Positions 43,395 to 51,036 of a DNA stretch of 64,000 bases are shown one piece after another; positions within the stretch are counted from its first letter, which is position 1, and each line of letters begins with the position of its first letter. The notes under the pieces were generated by a model, which was given only the letters and a program-made list of their open reading frames with translations, did not search any database and had not been told where the DNA came from. Source of the stretch: Halobacillus hunanensis. Lineage in GTDB: Bacteria; Bacillota; Bacilli; Bacillales; Halobacillaceae. The stretch lies in assembly GCF_900166655.1 (NCBI RefSeq), contig NZ_FVZB01000006.1:620001-684000 (forward strand), in the 5' to 3' direction. The translations under genes were made by a program, and so were the position numbers.

Positions 43395-44645
43395 TTATAG
43401 ATGTTTAAGATTATGTCCTTTTTCGTTGTTTTCTTCTTGATAAAAACATTTTTTACTTGGCTTTAAGACTAAAATTGAAAAGATAAAGGATGAAAGCAAC
43501 ATCACAAGTGCCAAAGTAGCGATTGTAAGTCGTAACGAAACAAGATCTGCTAGGACCCCAATAGCAAGAATAAAGATTATTTGGATAGAACTTTGGACTA
43601 ACTGAAAAATACTTGTGACTCTCCCCATTATTTCAACAGAGACGTTATTTTGATAGAAAGTCATGATTCCCGCATTTAAAAACACGTTAAAGAAGCCCAA
43701 GATTACAAACCCAACCACAATTGATGAAAAAGACCAAGAAAATGCATAAATCACATAACCAATCGTCATCATGATCAGACCAATGGTAATCATATACCTA
43801 AGTGAGAATTTATTCGAAAACACCGATAATAAAATGGCACCAACAACAGAGCCGATTCCAGTTATACTAATTAATAAGCTGTAATCAAATTCAGAAAGTC
43901 CGATCACTTGTTGTGTAAAGACAACTTCTTGTGTATCCATGGCGAAGGAGAAAATCATAATCATAATAAAACCAAGGTAAATAAAAGATACATATTTATT
44001 GTTGGATATAAACTCACGAACGATTGTAAAGTCATAAAGTACTTGCGAAACTGTCAATTTCGGAATAGTTTTTTTATCAATATTTTCTTTTTCCGGAAGA
44101 AATAATAATAAAATAGCCGAGATCACAAAGAATATTGCGTTAAGCCATAATGTCGTTTCGATAGATGTTAATAATATAAGTGAACCACCAATTGCAGGCC
44201 CAATAATAAACGCTCCAGAAGTCATAAATGAACGAATTGAGTTGAAGCGTTTTCTTTTTTCTTTTGGAACAAGAATTGCAACGTATGTCATTGATGATGG
44301 ATTAAAAAAGGCATCCGCCATCTTTAAGACAACAAGAATCCCATAGATCACCACCATATTTGGCGCAAACGGAATCATACCAATGAACACCGCTCTAATT
44401 ATGTACGTTACCATCATTACTTTTCGCTTGCTTCGATAATCGATAAAACTCCCAGTCCAAAGCTTCGTTACAATGTTCGTTAATGGTCCGATAATCCAAA
44501 GTCCGGCAACAGCAGCTGCTGAACCAGTAATCTGAAAGACAATGATATTTACAGCTACTAAGTAAATAAAATCACCGATATTTGAAATCCCAATTGAAGA
44601 CAGCAATATTGCAGGATGTTTCCAATCCCCTAGGTTTTTTATCAT
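43395..44645 (-). CDS. MFS transporter, DHA3 (macrolide-efflux) type
   Basis: A 416-residue, 12-TM efflux-type carrier. The start MIKNLGDWKHPAILLSSIGI, then GDFIYLVAVNIIVFQITGSA and LWTGSFIDYRSKRKVMMVTY (the helix 2-3 loop G-x-x-x-D-R/Y-x-x-R/K-R) match the MefA/DHA3 group. The N-terminal GSAAAVAGLWIIGPLTNIV helix is typical. Substrate unknown. Start ATG 44645 has GGGAG 7 bases upstream; the frame extends to 44678 without another good site. Single gene. Confidence 0.85.
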   Translation of the reverse strand: MIKNLGDWKHPAILLSSIGISNIGDFIYLVAVNIIVFQITGSAAAVAGLWIIGPLTNIVTKLWTGSFIDYRSKRKVMMVTYIIRAVFIGMIPFAPNMVVIYGILVVLKMADAFFNPSSMTYVAILVPKEKRKRFNSIRSFMTSGAFIIGPAIGGSLILLTSIETTLWLNAIFFVISAILLLFLPEKENIDKKTIPKLTVSQVLYDFTIVREFISNNKYVSFIYLGFIMIMIFSFAMDTQEVVFTQQVIGLSEFDYSLLISITGIGSVVGAILLSVFSNKFSLRYMITIGLIMMTIGYVIYAFSWSFSSIVVGFVILGFFNVFLNAGIMTFYQNNVSVEIMGRVTSIFQLVQSSIQIIFILAIGVLADLVSLRLTIATLALVMLLSSFIFSILVLKPSKKCFYQEENNEKGHNLKHL

Positions 44646-44846
44646 AAACATGCTCCCTATTATGACCTTTATTACCAATCCGGATTCTTAGCAATCATTT
44701 TAAATTTTTGTTATTGTCGCAGAAGTTGCTCTATTAAATGACCTGTTTATATAGGATACGATTTAAAGATATTCAAGTTTCAAAATGTCTGCTTTTTGGT
44801 TTTTTCACAAAACTCACTTTTCTCCATCAAATGCCCCTAAACATAA
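44646..44846. other. Intergenic region before the terminator
   Basis: AT-rich, no coding frame found. It should hold the promoter of the MFS gene, which I cannot place with confidence. Confidence 0.35.
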
Positions 44847-44884
44847 GGAAAGAACGCAATTCATTACCTCAGAATTGCGTTCTA
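44847..44884 (-). terminator. Terminator, GAGCGC-family hairpin
   Basis: AGAACGCAATTC pairs perfectly with GAATTGCGTTCT. It lies downstream of the GNAT gene at 45018. Confidence 0.75.
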
Positions 44885-45017
44885 ATGTGGAATATGAAGA
44901 TATTATGAACATATAAAAAGCCATCTTTATCTTGTTAACTTTTGTTTTATTTACCCAAAATCACTAGTATGTAATATATTGATTATTAGCATAGTTGCAG
45001 GCACTTGATCAGGTTTC

Positions 45018-45548
45018 TCATCTTCTTTGTTCTAAAAAAGTGTACCTAATGTAGTCACTAACCTCTTCTGTCCTTTTGTACTCCATCCCGATCTTTTTAG
45101 CAACTCTAATGGACCCTTTATTCATTTTATGAATTTCAGCAATTACCTCTTCTAATTTAAGACTTTCAACAGCATATTGTAGAATCATATTTGCTGCTTC
45201 TGTAGCATAACCCTTTCCCCAATATCTTGGTCTTAACCTCCACCCGATTTCGACTTCCGGCCCAAATGTATCAAGAGGAATTAACAACACCCACCCCACA
45301 AATGGTTTATGCACCTCTTTTGTCTCTATAGTCCAGTATCCCATTCCTTCTGGATATTCTACCTCAAATCTTTTTTTAACAAATTCCTGATGCTTTTTTT
45401 CACTAGATGATGTACCATTCACAACTTTTTTAAGTTCTGGAATATAAGTCACAACTTCTGGTTCACGATCCATTTCAATACAATCATTAAAATCCTCAAG
45501 TATTCGTTCACGTAAAATTAATCTATCTGTTTCAAAAGTTTTCAACAT
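45018..45548 (-). CDS. GNAT acetyltransferase, RimJ/RimL type
   Basis: A 176-residue enzyme of the ribosomal-protein-alanine acetyltransferase group. It begins MLKTFETDRLILRERILEDF and has GYWTIETKEVHKPFVGWVLL, EIGWRLRPRYWGKGYATEAA (acetyl-CoA loop) and EVIAEIHKMNKGSIRVAKKI with GMEYKR. ATG 45548 has AGAGGTGAT upstream. Intact, in contrast to the broken RimJ-type copies at 17 and 40 kb. Acceptor unknown. Confidence 0.88.
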   Translation of the reverse strand: MLKTFETDRLILRERILEDFNDCIEMDREPEVVTYIPELKKVVNGTSSSEKKHQEFVKKRFEVEYPEGMGYWTIETKEVHKPFVGWVLLIPLDTFGPEVEIGWRLRPRYWGKGYATEAANMILQYAVESLKLEEVIAEIHKMNKGSIRVAKKIGMEYKRTEEVSDYIRYTFLEQRR

Positions 45549-45662
45549 GGGATCACCTCTAAGCAAATTGTCTCAAATACGGCCTCGTAATAACCAGTGT
45601 ATTTTATTTTGCTACAGACATTATAATCAATCGTTTCGGTGAATTAGTTACACACAAGTAAA

Positions 45663-45689
45663 CCTTGTATCAATCAGATTGGTACAAGG
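45663..45689. terminator. Hairpin between the GNAT and DUF2200 genes
   Basis: CCTTGTATCAATC and its complement GATTGGTACAAGG form a long near-perfect stem with almost no loop. It lies downstream of the DUF2200 gene. Confidence 0.55.
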
Positions 45690-45751
45690 CTTACTTGTTT
45701 CATATATGTTTTGATAACTTCATGATTAGTCTAATTGGTACGTTTATCATC

Positions 45752-46102
45752 TTATTTCCTCAAAATCTTCTCCATCGCTTTTCCCTTTGCTAACTCATCG
45801 ATCAGCTTATCCATATAGCGAATTTCCTGCATGGTTGGTTCTTCGATGTCTTCCACTCGAACACCGCAGATCACGCCTTTAATTAAAGTCCGTGAAGAAT
45901 TCAGTTGGGGAGCTTCCGCAAAGAAGGTTTCAAAATCTGTCTGTTTTTCCAATTGCGCCTCCAACTCTTCCTGGCTATACCCTGTCAGCCAACGGATGAT
46001 TTCATCGACTTCTGCTTTCGTACGTCCTTTTTTCTCCGCCTTCGTAATATAATGGGGATAGACTTTTGCAACACTCATTGTATAGATCTTATGTTTGGGC
46101 AT
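45752..46102 (-). CDS. DUF2200 family protein
   Basis: A 116-residue cytoplasmic protein that matches DUF2200 in full: [80 protein letters not shown] and [19 protein letters not shown]. The family is widespread and uncharacterised. AAGGGAAGG precedes the ATG. A single gene. Confidence 0.92.
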   Translation of the reverse strand: MPKHKIYTMSVAKVYPHYITKAEKKGRTKAEVDEIIRWLTGYSQEELEAQLEKQTDFETFFAEAPQLNSSRTLIKGVICGVRVEDIEEPTMQEIRYMDKLIDELAKGKAMEKILRK

Positions 46103-46230
46103 GATATACCTTCCCTTCCATGTATTTTCGATAACTTATTTTCCAATTGTATCATGAAATACAGTTCCTTCTCTGGATGTTCAGTTATGAAGAGGCTCAA
46201 TGTCATTTTCGAATATAAATCCTTTAGAAA

Positions 46231-46827
46231 TCACTTTTCACTACTAGATATAAACATGGAAGCATCTTGATTCATAAAAATTCGATTCCCATGATAGAAT
46301 GTTTTGATTTCATTGGATTTAAATCCAACCTCGGACAATATTTTTTCCAAGCCTTCATGTGAAAAACCATTATGAACTTTTGGATGATTGATTTTATCGT
46401 TTTTGTCAAAATCAACAATAAGTAACTTGCCGCCATGATTTAAAACGTTGAACAACATTTGCAAGATTACCTTAGTATCCGGAATATGAAGAAGGACCAA
46501 AGACATTAAAATGATGTCTGCCTTAAGTTCAGGAATCTCTTGAGTGAAATCTGATTTAAGTACCTTTGAATTGGTAATACCCTTTTGAGAAATTTTAGCC
46601 TTTGCTACCTCCAACATTTGCTCTGATGAATCTACCAACACAATAGAATCTACTAAGTCCGATAATTCTAAACTAATTAGACCTGTTCCGCTCCCATAGT
46701 CTAGTAAAGATTTTGATTGACTATTTCGCAACTCTGGCTTTACTTCGTCAACTATAATCTTAGCTAATTCCATTCGTTCTTCTGTATCATATTTTTTTGC
46801 CAACTGTTCAAAAACGTTATCTTCCAT
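46231..46827 (-). CDS. Class I SAM-dependent methyltransferase
   Basis: A 198-residue enzyme. Motif I is LLDYGSGTGLISLELS, then SIVLVDSSEQMLEVAKAK (acidic loop), ADIILMSLVLLHIPDTK and the post-motif KLLIVDFDKNDKINHPKVHN. The target is unknown. Start ATG 46827 (MEDNVFEQLA) has GGAG 7 bases upstream. An Rrf2-type regulator is encoded upstream on the same strand; both promoters carry the sequence TATCTATAATTGG, so the methyltransferase is probably its target. Confidence 0.88.
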   Translation of the reverse strand: MEDNVFEQLAKKYDTEERMELAKIIVDEVKPELRNSQSKSLLDYGSGTGLISLELSDLVDSIVLVDSSEQMLEVAKAKISQKGITNSKVLKSDFTQEIPELKADIILMSLVLLHIPDTKVILQMLFNVLNHGGKLLIVDFDKNDKINHPKVHNGFSHEGLEKILSEVGFKSNEIKTFYHGNRIFMNQDASMFISSSEK

Positions 46828-46901
46828 ATTCATACTCCTTTTTATATGTTGTAACGCGAACTTTATCTTCTTGTTCAATTCCGATATGTTAGATATATAA
46901 T

Positions 46902-46914
46902 ATCTATAATTGGA
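46902..46914. promoter_or_regulatory. Shared motif upstream of the methyltransferase gene
   Basis: TATCTATAATTGG, identical to 47407-47419 upstream of the Rrf2 gene. A candidate Rrf2 operator. Confidence 0.5.
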
Positions 46915-46972
46915 ATAAAATTTTTAGCTAGATATTGTTTTAGCGAAATTAACCGTAATTAAAATCTCAAAT

Positions 46973-47365
46973 TTAACCCATTTCATTGGCAATGTCGATG
47001 AGAAATTTATGATCAAGGGTGTCTTTCATGTTTTCTTCAGCCTCTGTCATCACACTTTCAATCATGCAGCCTTCGTTATGATCCATAGAGCAATTAAATA
47101 AATTGGAATCCCCCTCAACTGCTTTTATGACGTCTAGAAATGAAATTTCACTTCTGGGCTTAGAAACCTTATACCCTCCCTTAACCCCAGGTGTTGACTC
47201 AATCAATCCGCCTTTAGCAAGTTTCGTTAATATCTTTGACAGATAGGTTGGTGAAAGGTTTTGTGTTTCCGCCAAGTTTTGAACACCTATCGTATTTCCT
47301 CTGGGTAAGGTAAGTAAGTACACCATCGTGTGTAATGCATAGTTCGTAGCTTTGGAATACTTCAT
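46973..47365 (-). CDS. Rrf2 family regulator, NsrR-like
   Basis: A 130-residue winged-helix regulator. The HTH is GVQNLAETQNLSPTYLSKIL with the wing TPGVKGGYKVSKP. Cys92 and Cys100 sit in NCSMDHNEGC, the spacing of the first two iron-sulfur cysteines of NsrR, but the third (position 106) is Met. So a normal [Fe-S] site is doubtful; a redox disulfide is possible. AGGAGGG precedes the ATG. It likely regulates itself and the methyltransferase downstream. Confidence 0.88.
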   Translation of the reverse strand: MKYSKATNYALHTMVYLLTLPRGNTIGVQNLAETQNLSPTYLSKILTKLAKGGLIESTPGVKGGYKVSKPRSEISFLDVIKAVEGDSNLFNCSMDHNEGCMIESVMTEAEENMKDTLDHKFLIDIANEMG

Positions 47366-47406
47366 AATTCCCTCCTGTTTTTATCGGAGATATTAAAGAC
47401 TCTTAT

Positions 47407-47419
47407 TATCTATAATTGG
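47407..47419. promoter_or_regulatory. Shared motif upstream of the Rrf2 gene
   Basis: TATCTATAATTGG, 42 bases upstream of the Rrf2 start and identical to the copy before the methyltransferase gene. Confidence 0.5.
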
Positions 47420-47538
47420 TTTTTATATTATCAATCCAGAATAATTAAGTCAACTCAGACACTTTAAAACTACTTCAATGCTGGTTTCGGAACAGATTTA
47501 AAACTCCTATCCGAATAATTGGTCCACATTCATACAGC

Positions 47539-47571
47539 AAAAAAGTGCCGCCCTTATCCCGGATCAGCACC
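47539..47571 (-). terminator. Terminator of the glycine-zipper gene
   Basis: GTGCTG pairs with CGGCAC on the minus strand and T6 follows. Confidence 0.6.
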
Positions 47572-47590
47572 CTTTAGTTGAAGTTTTTAG

Positions 47591-47760
47591 TCATTCCTTA
47601 TTTGCCTTCCGCTTAAAGCTATACTCTAGAAGCAATCCTATCAAAGCCCCCAACGAAATACCGATGGCAAGATGATCCAACACAACACTAAAGTCACACC
47701 TAAACCAATGCCAATTGCCAGCCCACTTCCATTTACTTTCCGCTTTGTATCAGAAACCAT
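47591..47760 (-). pseudogene. Glycine-zipper small membrane protein gene with a frameshift
   Basis: From ATG 47760 (AAGAGGTGGTG upstream) the frame reads MVSDTKRKVNGSGLAIGIGL with G-x-x-x-G spacing. Near 47690 the frame shifts by one base and continues LDHLAIGISLGALIGLLLEY and SFKRKANKE to TGA 47591. Repaired, this is a 56-residue two-TM protein of a type common in bacilli. One indel only, so sequencing error is possible. Confidence 0.6.
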
Positions 47761-47792
47761 CACCACCTCTTATAGATAAAACAAACAATTAT

Positions 47793-47903
47793 TCAATACT
47801 TCAGCCACTGACGAAAATACTTTGTCACGATATCTCCTTCTGTTTTATCAAAGTTTATCGTAACTTCTTCCCCCAAACTTATAACTCCAGAATATCGCCA
47901 TAT
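47793..47903 (-). pseudogene. Short unassigned coding remnant
   Basis: QYGDILEL in one frame is followed, after a shift, by ISLGEEVTINFDKTEGDIVT and KYFRQWLKY to TGA 47793. No start or family recognised. Confidence 0.3.
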
Positions 47904-47925
47904 TGATTAATTAAACTTACTCATC

Positions 47926-48666
47926 TCACATAAAATCAGTGATTTGACGATACAGCTTCTCCGGATGGGTGAGATTAATCATGTGGTCAGCACCCGGAAT
48001 TTCTATGACTCGGGCGTCTGAGTTCTTTCGAAAGTAATTGGCAACTCGAAGGTTATCGTGTGAATCCTCCTTACCAATGATCAATAATGTTTTGGCCTTC
48101 AAATCTCCTAATCTTTCAATGGCCGGTGGTTGTGGCCAAATCAATTTTACAGCCGGCCATTCAAACATTCGATTCATATGGTGTCGGAGCATTTGAACCA
48201 TCAAATTGCGGTGAGGGCTCTTCGTTACAACACGATACGATGAATCATTGAGCAAAAGCTCAACCATCTTATCTATATCAGGAGCCGCCTCATGAATCGT
48301 CTTCATATTCTCTTCAAATTCCTTTGAATAGCTAAACCCGGATAATCCGGGCGCAAGCAAAACAAGTTTTGAAACCCTTTCAGGATAATTTAGAGCAAAT
48401 TCAGTGGCAATTTGGCCACCCATTGAGTGACCGATGAGTGTTGCTCGATCGATTCCCAGGTGATTTAGCAGCGAAATCAAATCTTCAACATGGTTGATAT
48501 CTTCTGAAGGGGACGGTGATTTTCCAGTCCCACGTCCGTCAAAAGCAACGACCTTGTAGTGTTTTGCTAAAAGAGATGCAACAAATGTCCAGTTCCGTAC
48601 ATCAGCACCACCTGTCAGAAGAATCACAGGATGACCATTACCATTAACTTCATAATACAAGTCCAT
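47926..48666 (-). CDS. Alpha/beta hydrolase
   Basis: A 246-residue cytoplasmic hydrolase. Features: PVILLTGGADVRNWTFVASL (oxyanion strand), VVAFDGRGTGKSPSPSED, LIGHSMGGQIATEFALNYPE with the nucleophile Ser in G-H-S-M-G-G, the acid in LIIGKEDSHDN, and the His in IPGADHMINLTHPE. It may be an esterase, haloperoxidase-like or C-C hydrolase; the substrate is unknown. GGGAGG precedes the ATG. A single gene. Confidence 0.88.
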   Translation of the reverse strand: MDLYYEVNGNGHPVILLTGGADVRNWTFVASLLAKHYKVVAFDGRGTGKSPSPSEDINHVEDLISLLNHLGIDRATLIGHSMGGQIATEFALNYPERVSKLVLLAPGLSGFSYSKEFEENMKTIHEAAPDIDKMVELLLNDSSYRVVTKSPHRNLMVQMLRHHMNRMFEWPAVKLIWPQPPAIERLGDLKAKTLLIIGKEDSHDNLRVANYFRKNSDARVIEIPGADHMINLTHPEKLYRQITDFM

Positions 48667-48821
48667 AGAAATTCCTCCCTTCCCTTACAATTTAATAATA
48701 CTAACTCATCATTAAATATATTATCTTTTTATATTATCCACCTTTTTATGGCTTAACTTAAAATTCAAGAACTACCTTATAACTTCCTCATTGTTCCAGG
48801 GTATCGGCCCTATACATAAAT
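48667..48821. other. Intergenic region, no gene seen
   Basis: AT-rich and without coding frames. It should contain the promoter of the hydrolase gene. Confidence 0.3.
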
Positions 48822-48857
48822 AACGAGCACAATCATTACTTTAGAATTGCGCCCGTT
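48822..48857 (-). terminator. Degenerate GAGCGC-family hairpin
   Basis: AACGAGCACAAT pairs with ATTGCGCCCGTT with two mismatches. It lies 120 bases after the MerR-B12 regulator gene. Confidence 0.45.
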
Positions 48858-48977
48858 CGTATTTTGGAATAATTCGGGGAAGCGCTAAGCAATCTTGTTA
48901 ATTAGGAGCTTCCCCTTTGAATTTTTAATAGAAAAAGCATTTCCACAGCCTGGACATTTTTTTAAATGGCTAACAGA

Positions 48978-49859
48978 CTATGAAATAATATCCTCAATTG
49001 TAAAGGAAATATCCATGTGTTTTAGGTTCACTATTGACTTGTAATTATAAACACCCCTTCCTCCAATATAAAAAGAAGTGTACATATACCTTTCGGCCAG
49101 TTGATCAAGCTTTTCCAACAGATTTTCATCCTGTTGAAAAGGAATCCCGGTTGATGCAGAAAACAAGACCTTCTGCGGCCGCATATGTTCAATAAGTCTT
49201 TCAATTGATGAGAATTTAGGGGAGGCTCCAACTCTTGTAGTTCTCCATCCCTTCACCTGCAATTGAAGTAATAATATTTGCAAGGGGATTTCATGTAATT
49301 CTCCAGGCAGGCAAAAACCAACAGCATGTGGAGCTTCCAAGTTATGATTGAAGTTTCGGCCTATCTGCGTTAGAAAATCTTTTACGACCAGGCTCGATAC
49401 TGTTTCCTGGCTTTCATCCCACTCGCCGTTTTCCCACAGACCACCAATCTCTTCCAGAAAAGGCTGTACAGTGTTTTGTAAAAATAAATCAAGACCATAT
49501 TGATGATGGGATTGCTGCAACAGAAACTCTAACCCTTTTTCATCGTATATGGTTCCTTTCTCAATCATCTTCTCAACATTGGGGCTCTTCTCCACTGATC
49601 TCAGTGTATAGGTTGAGCTTTTTTCAGCTACGACACTATGAATAGCTTGCTTCATGGATTTCCCCTGGTCCCTCAACGCTTTTAATTCTTTTAAAGTTGA
49701 AAGATCATCAAATGTATACAGACGATACCCGTTGTCTAACCTTTGCGGTTGTATAACGTGATATCGGTTTTCCCACTTACGAATAAGCTGCTCAGAAAGA
49801 CCCGTCAATCCAGCAACTTCTTTAATATAATAATATCGACCTTGTAATTCCTCCATCAT
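48978..49859 (-). CDS. MerR-type regulator with B12-binding domain (CarH/LitR-like)
   Basis: A 293-residue regulator. Residues 8-75 are a MerR DNA-binding domain (YYIKEVAGLTGLSEQLIRKW, then NGYRLYTFDDLSTLKELKAL). Residues 95-170 fit the four-helix B12-cap domain, and 178-290 the Rossmann B12 domain with GELHEIP (His189, the expected lower cobalt ligand) and YIGGRGV. In light sensors of the CarH type the cap holds W-x9-E-H; here Trp142 and Glu152 are present but the next residue is Thr153. It is divergent from the crt operon, as CarH/LitR genes often are, so it probably represses the operon in the dark. Whether it still senses light is open. Confidence 0.85.
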   Translation of the reverse strand: MMEELQGRYYYIKEVAGLTGLSEQLIRKWENRYHVIQPQRLDNGYRLYTFDDLSTLKELKALRDQGKSMKQAIHSVVAEKSSTYTLRSVEKSPNVEKMIEKGTIYDEKGLEFLLQQSHHQYGLDLFLQNTVQPFLEEIGGLWENGEWDESQETVSSLVVKDFLTQIGRNFNHNLEAPHAVGFCLPGELHEIPLQILLLQLQVKGWRTTRVGASPKFSSIERLIEHMRPQKVLFSASTGIPFQQDENLLEKLDQLAERYMYTSFYIGGRGVYNYKSIVNLKHMDISFTIEDIIS

Positions 49860-49890
49860 ATCCGCCCTCTAAAGATATATTCTAACTATA

Positions 49891-49927
49891 GTATAACATT
49901 GTACAAGTATAAAATATGCTGTATAAT
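49891..49927. promoter_or_regulatory. Candidate regulator-binding region between the regulator and crt operon
   Basis: GTATAA occurs three times in the same orientation (49891, 49907, 49921), with the palindrome TTGTACAA (49899-49906) between. It lies 30-70 bases upstream of the MerR-B12 gene, where autoregulation would act. Confidence 0.4.
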
Positions 49928-50022
49928 GTTTTTCAATAACAAAATTATTACCAACAAGGGGTAATATTACCACAACGATGTTGGTTGAATTCATTATATC
50001 AATAGCAGCCAAACGTTCTAAG

Positions 50023-50047
50023 GTTTATTGCTCAATATCCTGGGATA
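50023..50047 (+). promoter_or_regulatory. Possible sigma-B-like promoter of the crt operon
   Basis: GTTTAT, 13 bases, then GGGATA, against the sigma-B consensus GTTTAA-N12-15-GGGTAT. It lies about 95 bases before crtM. The -10 match is 4 of 6, so this is tentative. Confidence 0.35.
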
Positions 50048-50139
50048 AAATAGGTATTAAACAACCTTAATAGATCGGAAAAAAATAAAAGCATGCCAAG
50101 CCATTCGACTATGTATGAATAGTTCAGGAGGAAATTGTT

Positions 50140-51036
50140 ATGGACACAAAGCAACGGCAAGCGGATTTTTATTATTGTGAAAAGATAATAAAAAAGCATT
50201 CCAAAAGCTTTTATTACGCTTTTTCAAAACTCCCCTCTGAAAAAGCAAATGCCGTGTATGCAATCTATGCTTTTTGCAGGACCGCAGACGATTGTGTAGA
50301 TGGAAATTATTCACCCGTGGAAAAGCGTCAGGCACTCAAACAATTAGAAAAAGAGTTGGATTTATTCAAGGATCATGCGGAATTGGATAAACCACTATGG
50401 CGTGCGCTCAGATATGTATTTACTAAGTATGATATGGATATCGAGCCTTTTTACGACCAGTTAACAGGACAATCCATGGATGTGGATTTTAATATCCCGA
50501 AAACAATGCAAGAACTGGAAAAATACAGTTATTACGTAGCTGGTTCTGTCGGTTTGATGCTTCTGCCTGTCATTGCTTCAGAATCTTCTGCTGATCTGCA
50601 TTCATCAGCAATAGATCTTGGCATCGCCATGCAAATCACGAATATCCTGCGTGATATTGGAGAAGATTTTCATGAGAAAAACCGCATCTACCTTCCAAAA
50701 GATGAATTAAGTCATTTTCAATATACTCAGAATGATTTACATAAGGGTACCATCAATGTAAACTTCATTAACCTATGGGAAAAGATGGCCACGCGTGCTG
50801 AATCATTATATAGTCATTTCTTATTCAACATTAACCACTTTGACGATGACAGCCGTTTACCCGTCTACCTGTCTGCCCAAGTGTACAGGGGAATACTAGA
50901 CGTTGTGCGAAACAATGAATACCAGTGTTTATCCAAACGGAACTATGTTACCCAAGGAAAAATGGCAGAATTAAAGCTTCTATCAGCTGCTGCCTTAGAT
51001 TTACAGAAAGGTAGTGTGTTACATGTTGAAAAATAA
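50140..51036 (+). CDS. crtM: Dehydrosqualene (4,4'-diapophytoene) synthase
   Basis: First enzyme of the C30 carotenoid pathway: condenses two farnesyl diphosphates to dehydrosqualene. It has 298 residues, of the squalene/phytoene synthase family. The two aspartate-rich motifs are AFCRTADDCVDGN (Asp50, Asp54) and NILRDIGEDFHEKNRIYLP (Asp172, Asp176). GTGQSMD-like LTGQSMDVDF and the YVAGSVGLMLLPV helix also fit. GGAGG lies 8 bases before ATG 50140. First gene of the crt operon; overlaps crtN by 14 bases. Confidence 0.95.
   Translation: MDTKQRQADFYYCEKIIKKHSKSFYYAFSKLPSEKANAVYAIYAFCRTADDCVDGNYSPVEKRQALKQLEKELDLFKDHAELDKPLWRALRYVFTKYDMDIEPFYDQLTGQSMDVDFNIPKTMQELEKYSYYVAGSVGLMLLPVIASESSADLHSSAIDLGIAMQITNILRDIGEDFHEKNRIYLPKDELSHFQYTQNDLHKGTINVNFINLWEKMATRAESLYSHFLFNINHFDDDSRLPVYLSAQVYRGILDVVRNNEYQCLSKRNYVTQGKMAELKLLSAAALDLQKGSVLHVEK

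Noticed and set aside
39650-43400. Genomic island or prophage
   Set aside because: Only one IS21 element and decayed housekeeping-type genes; no integrase, tRNA or phage genes.
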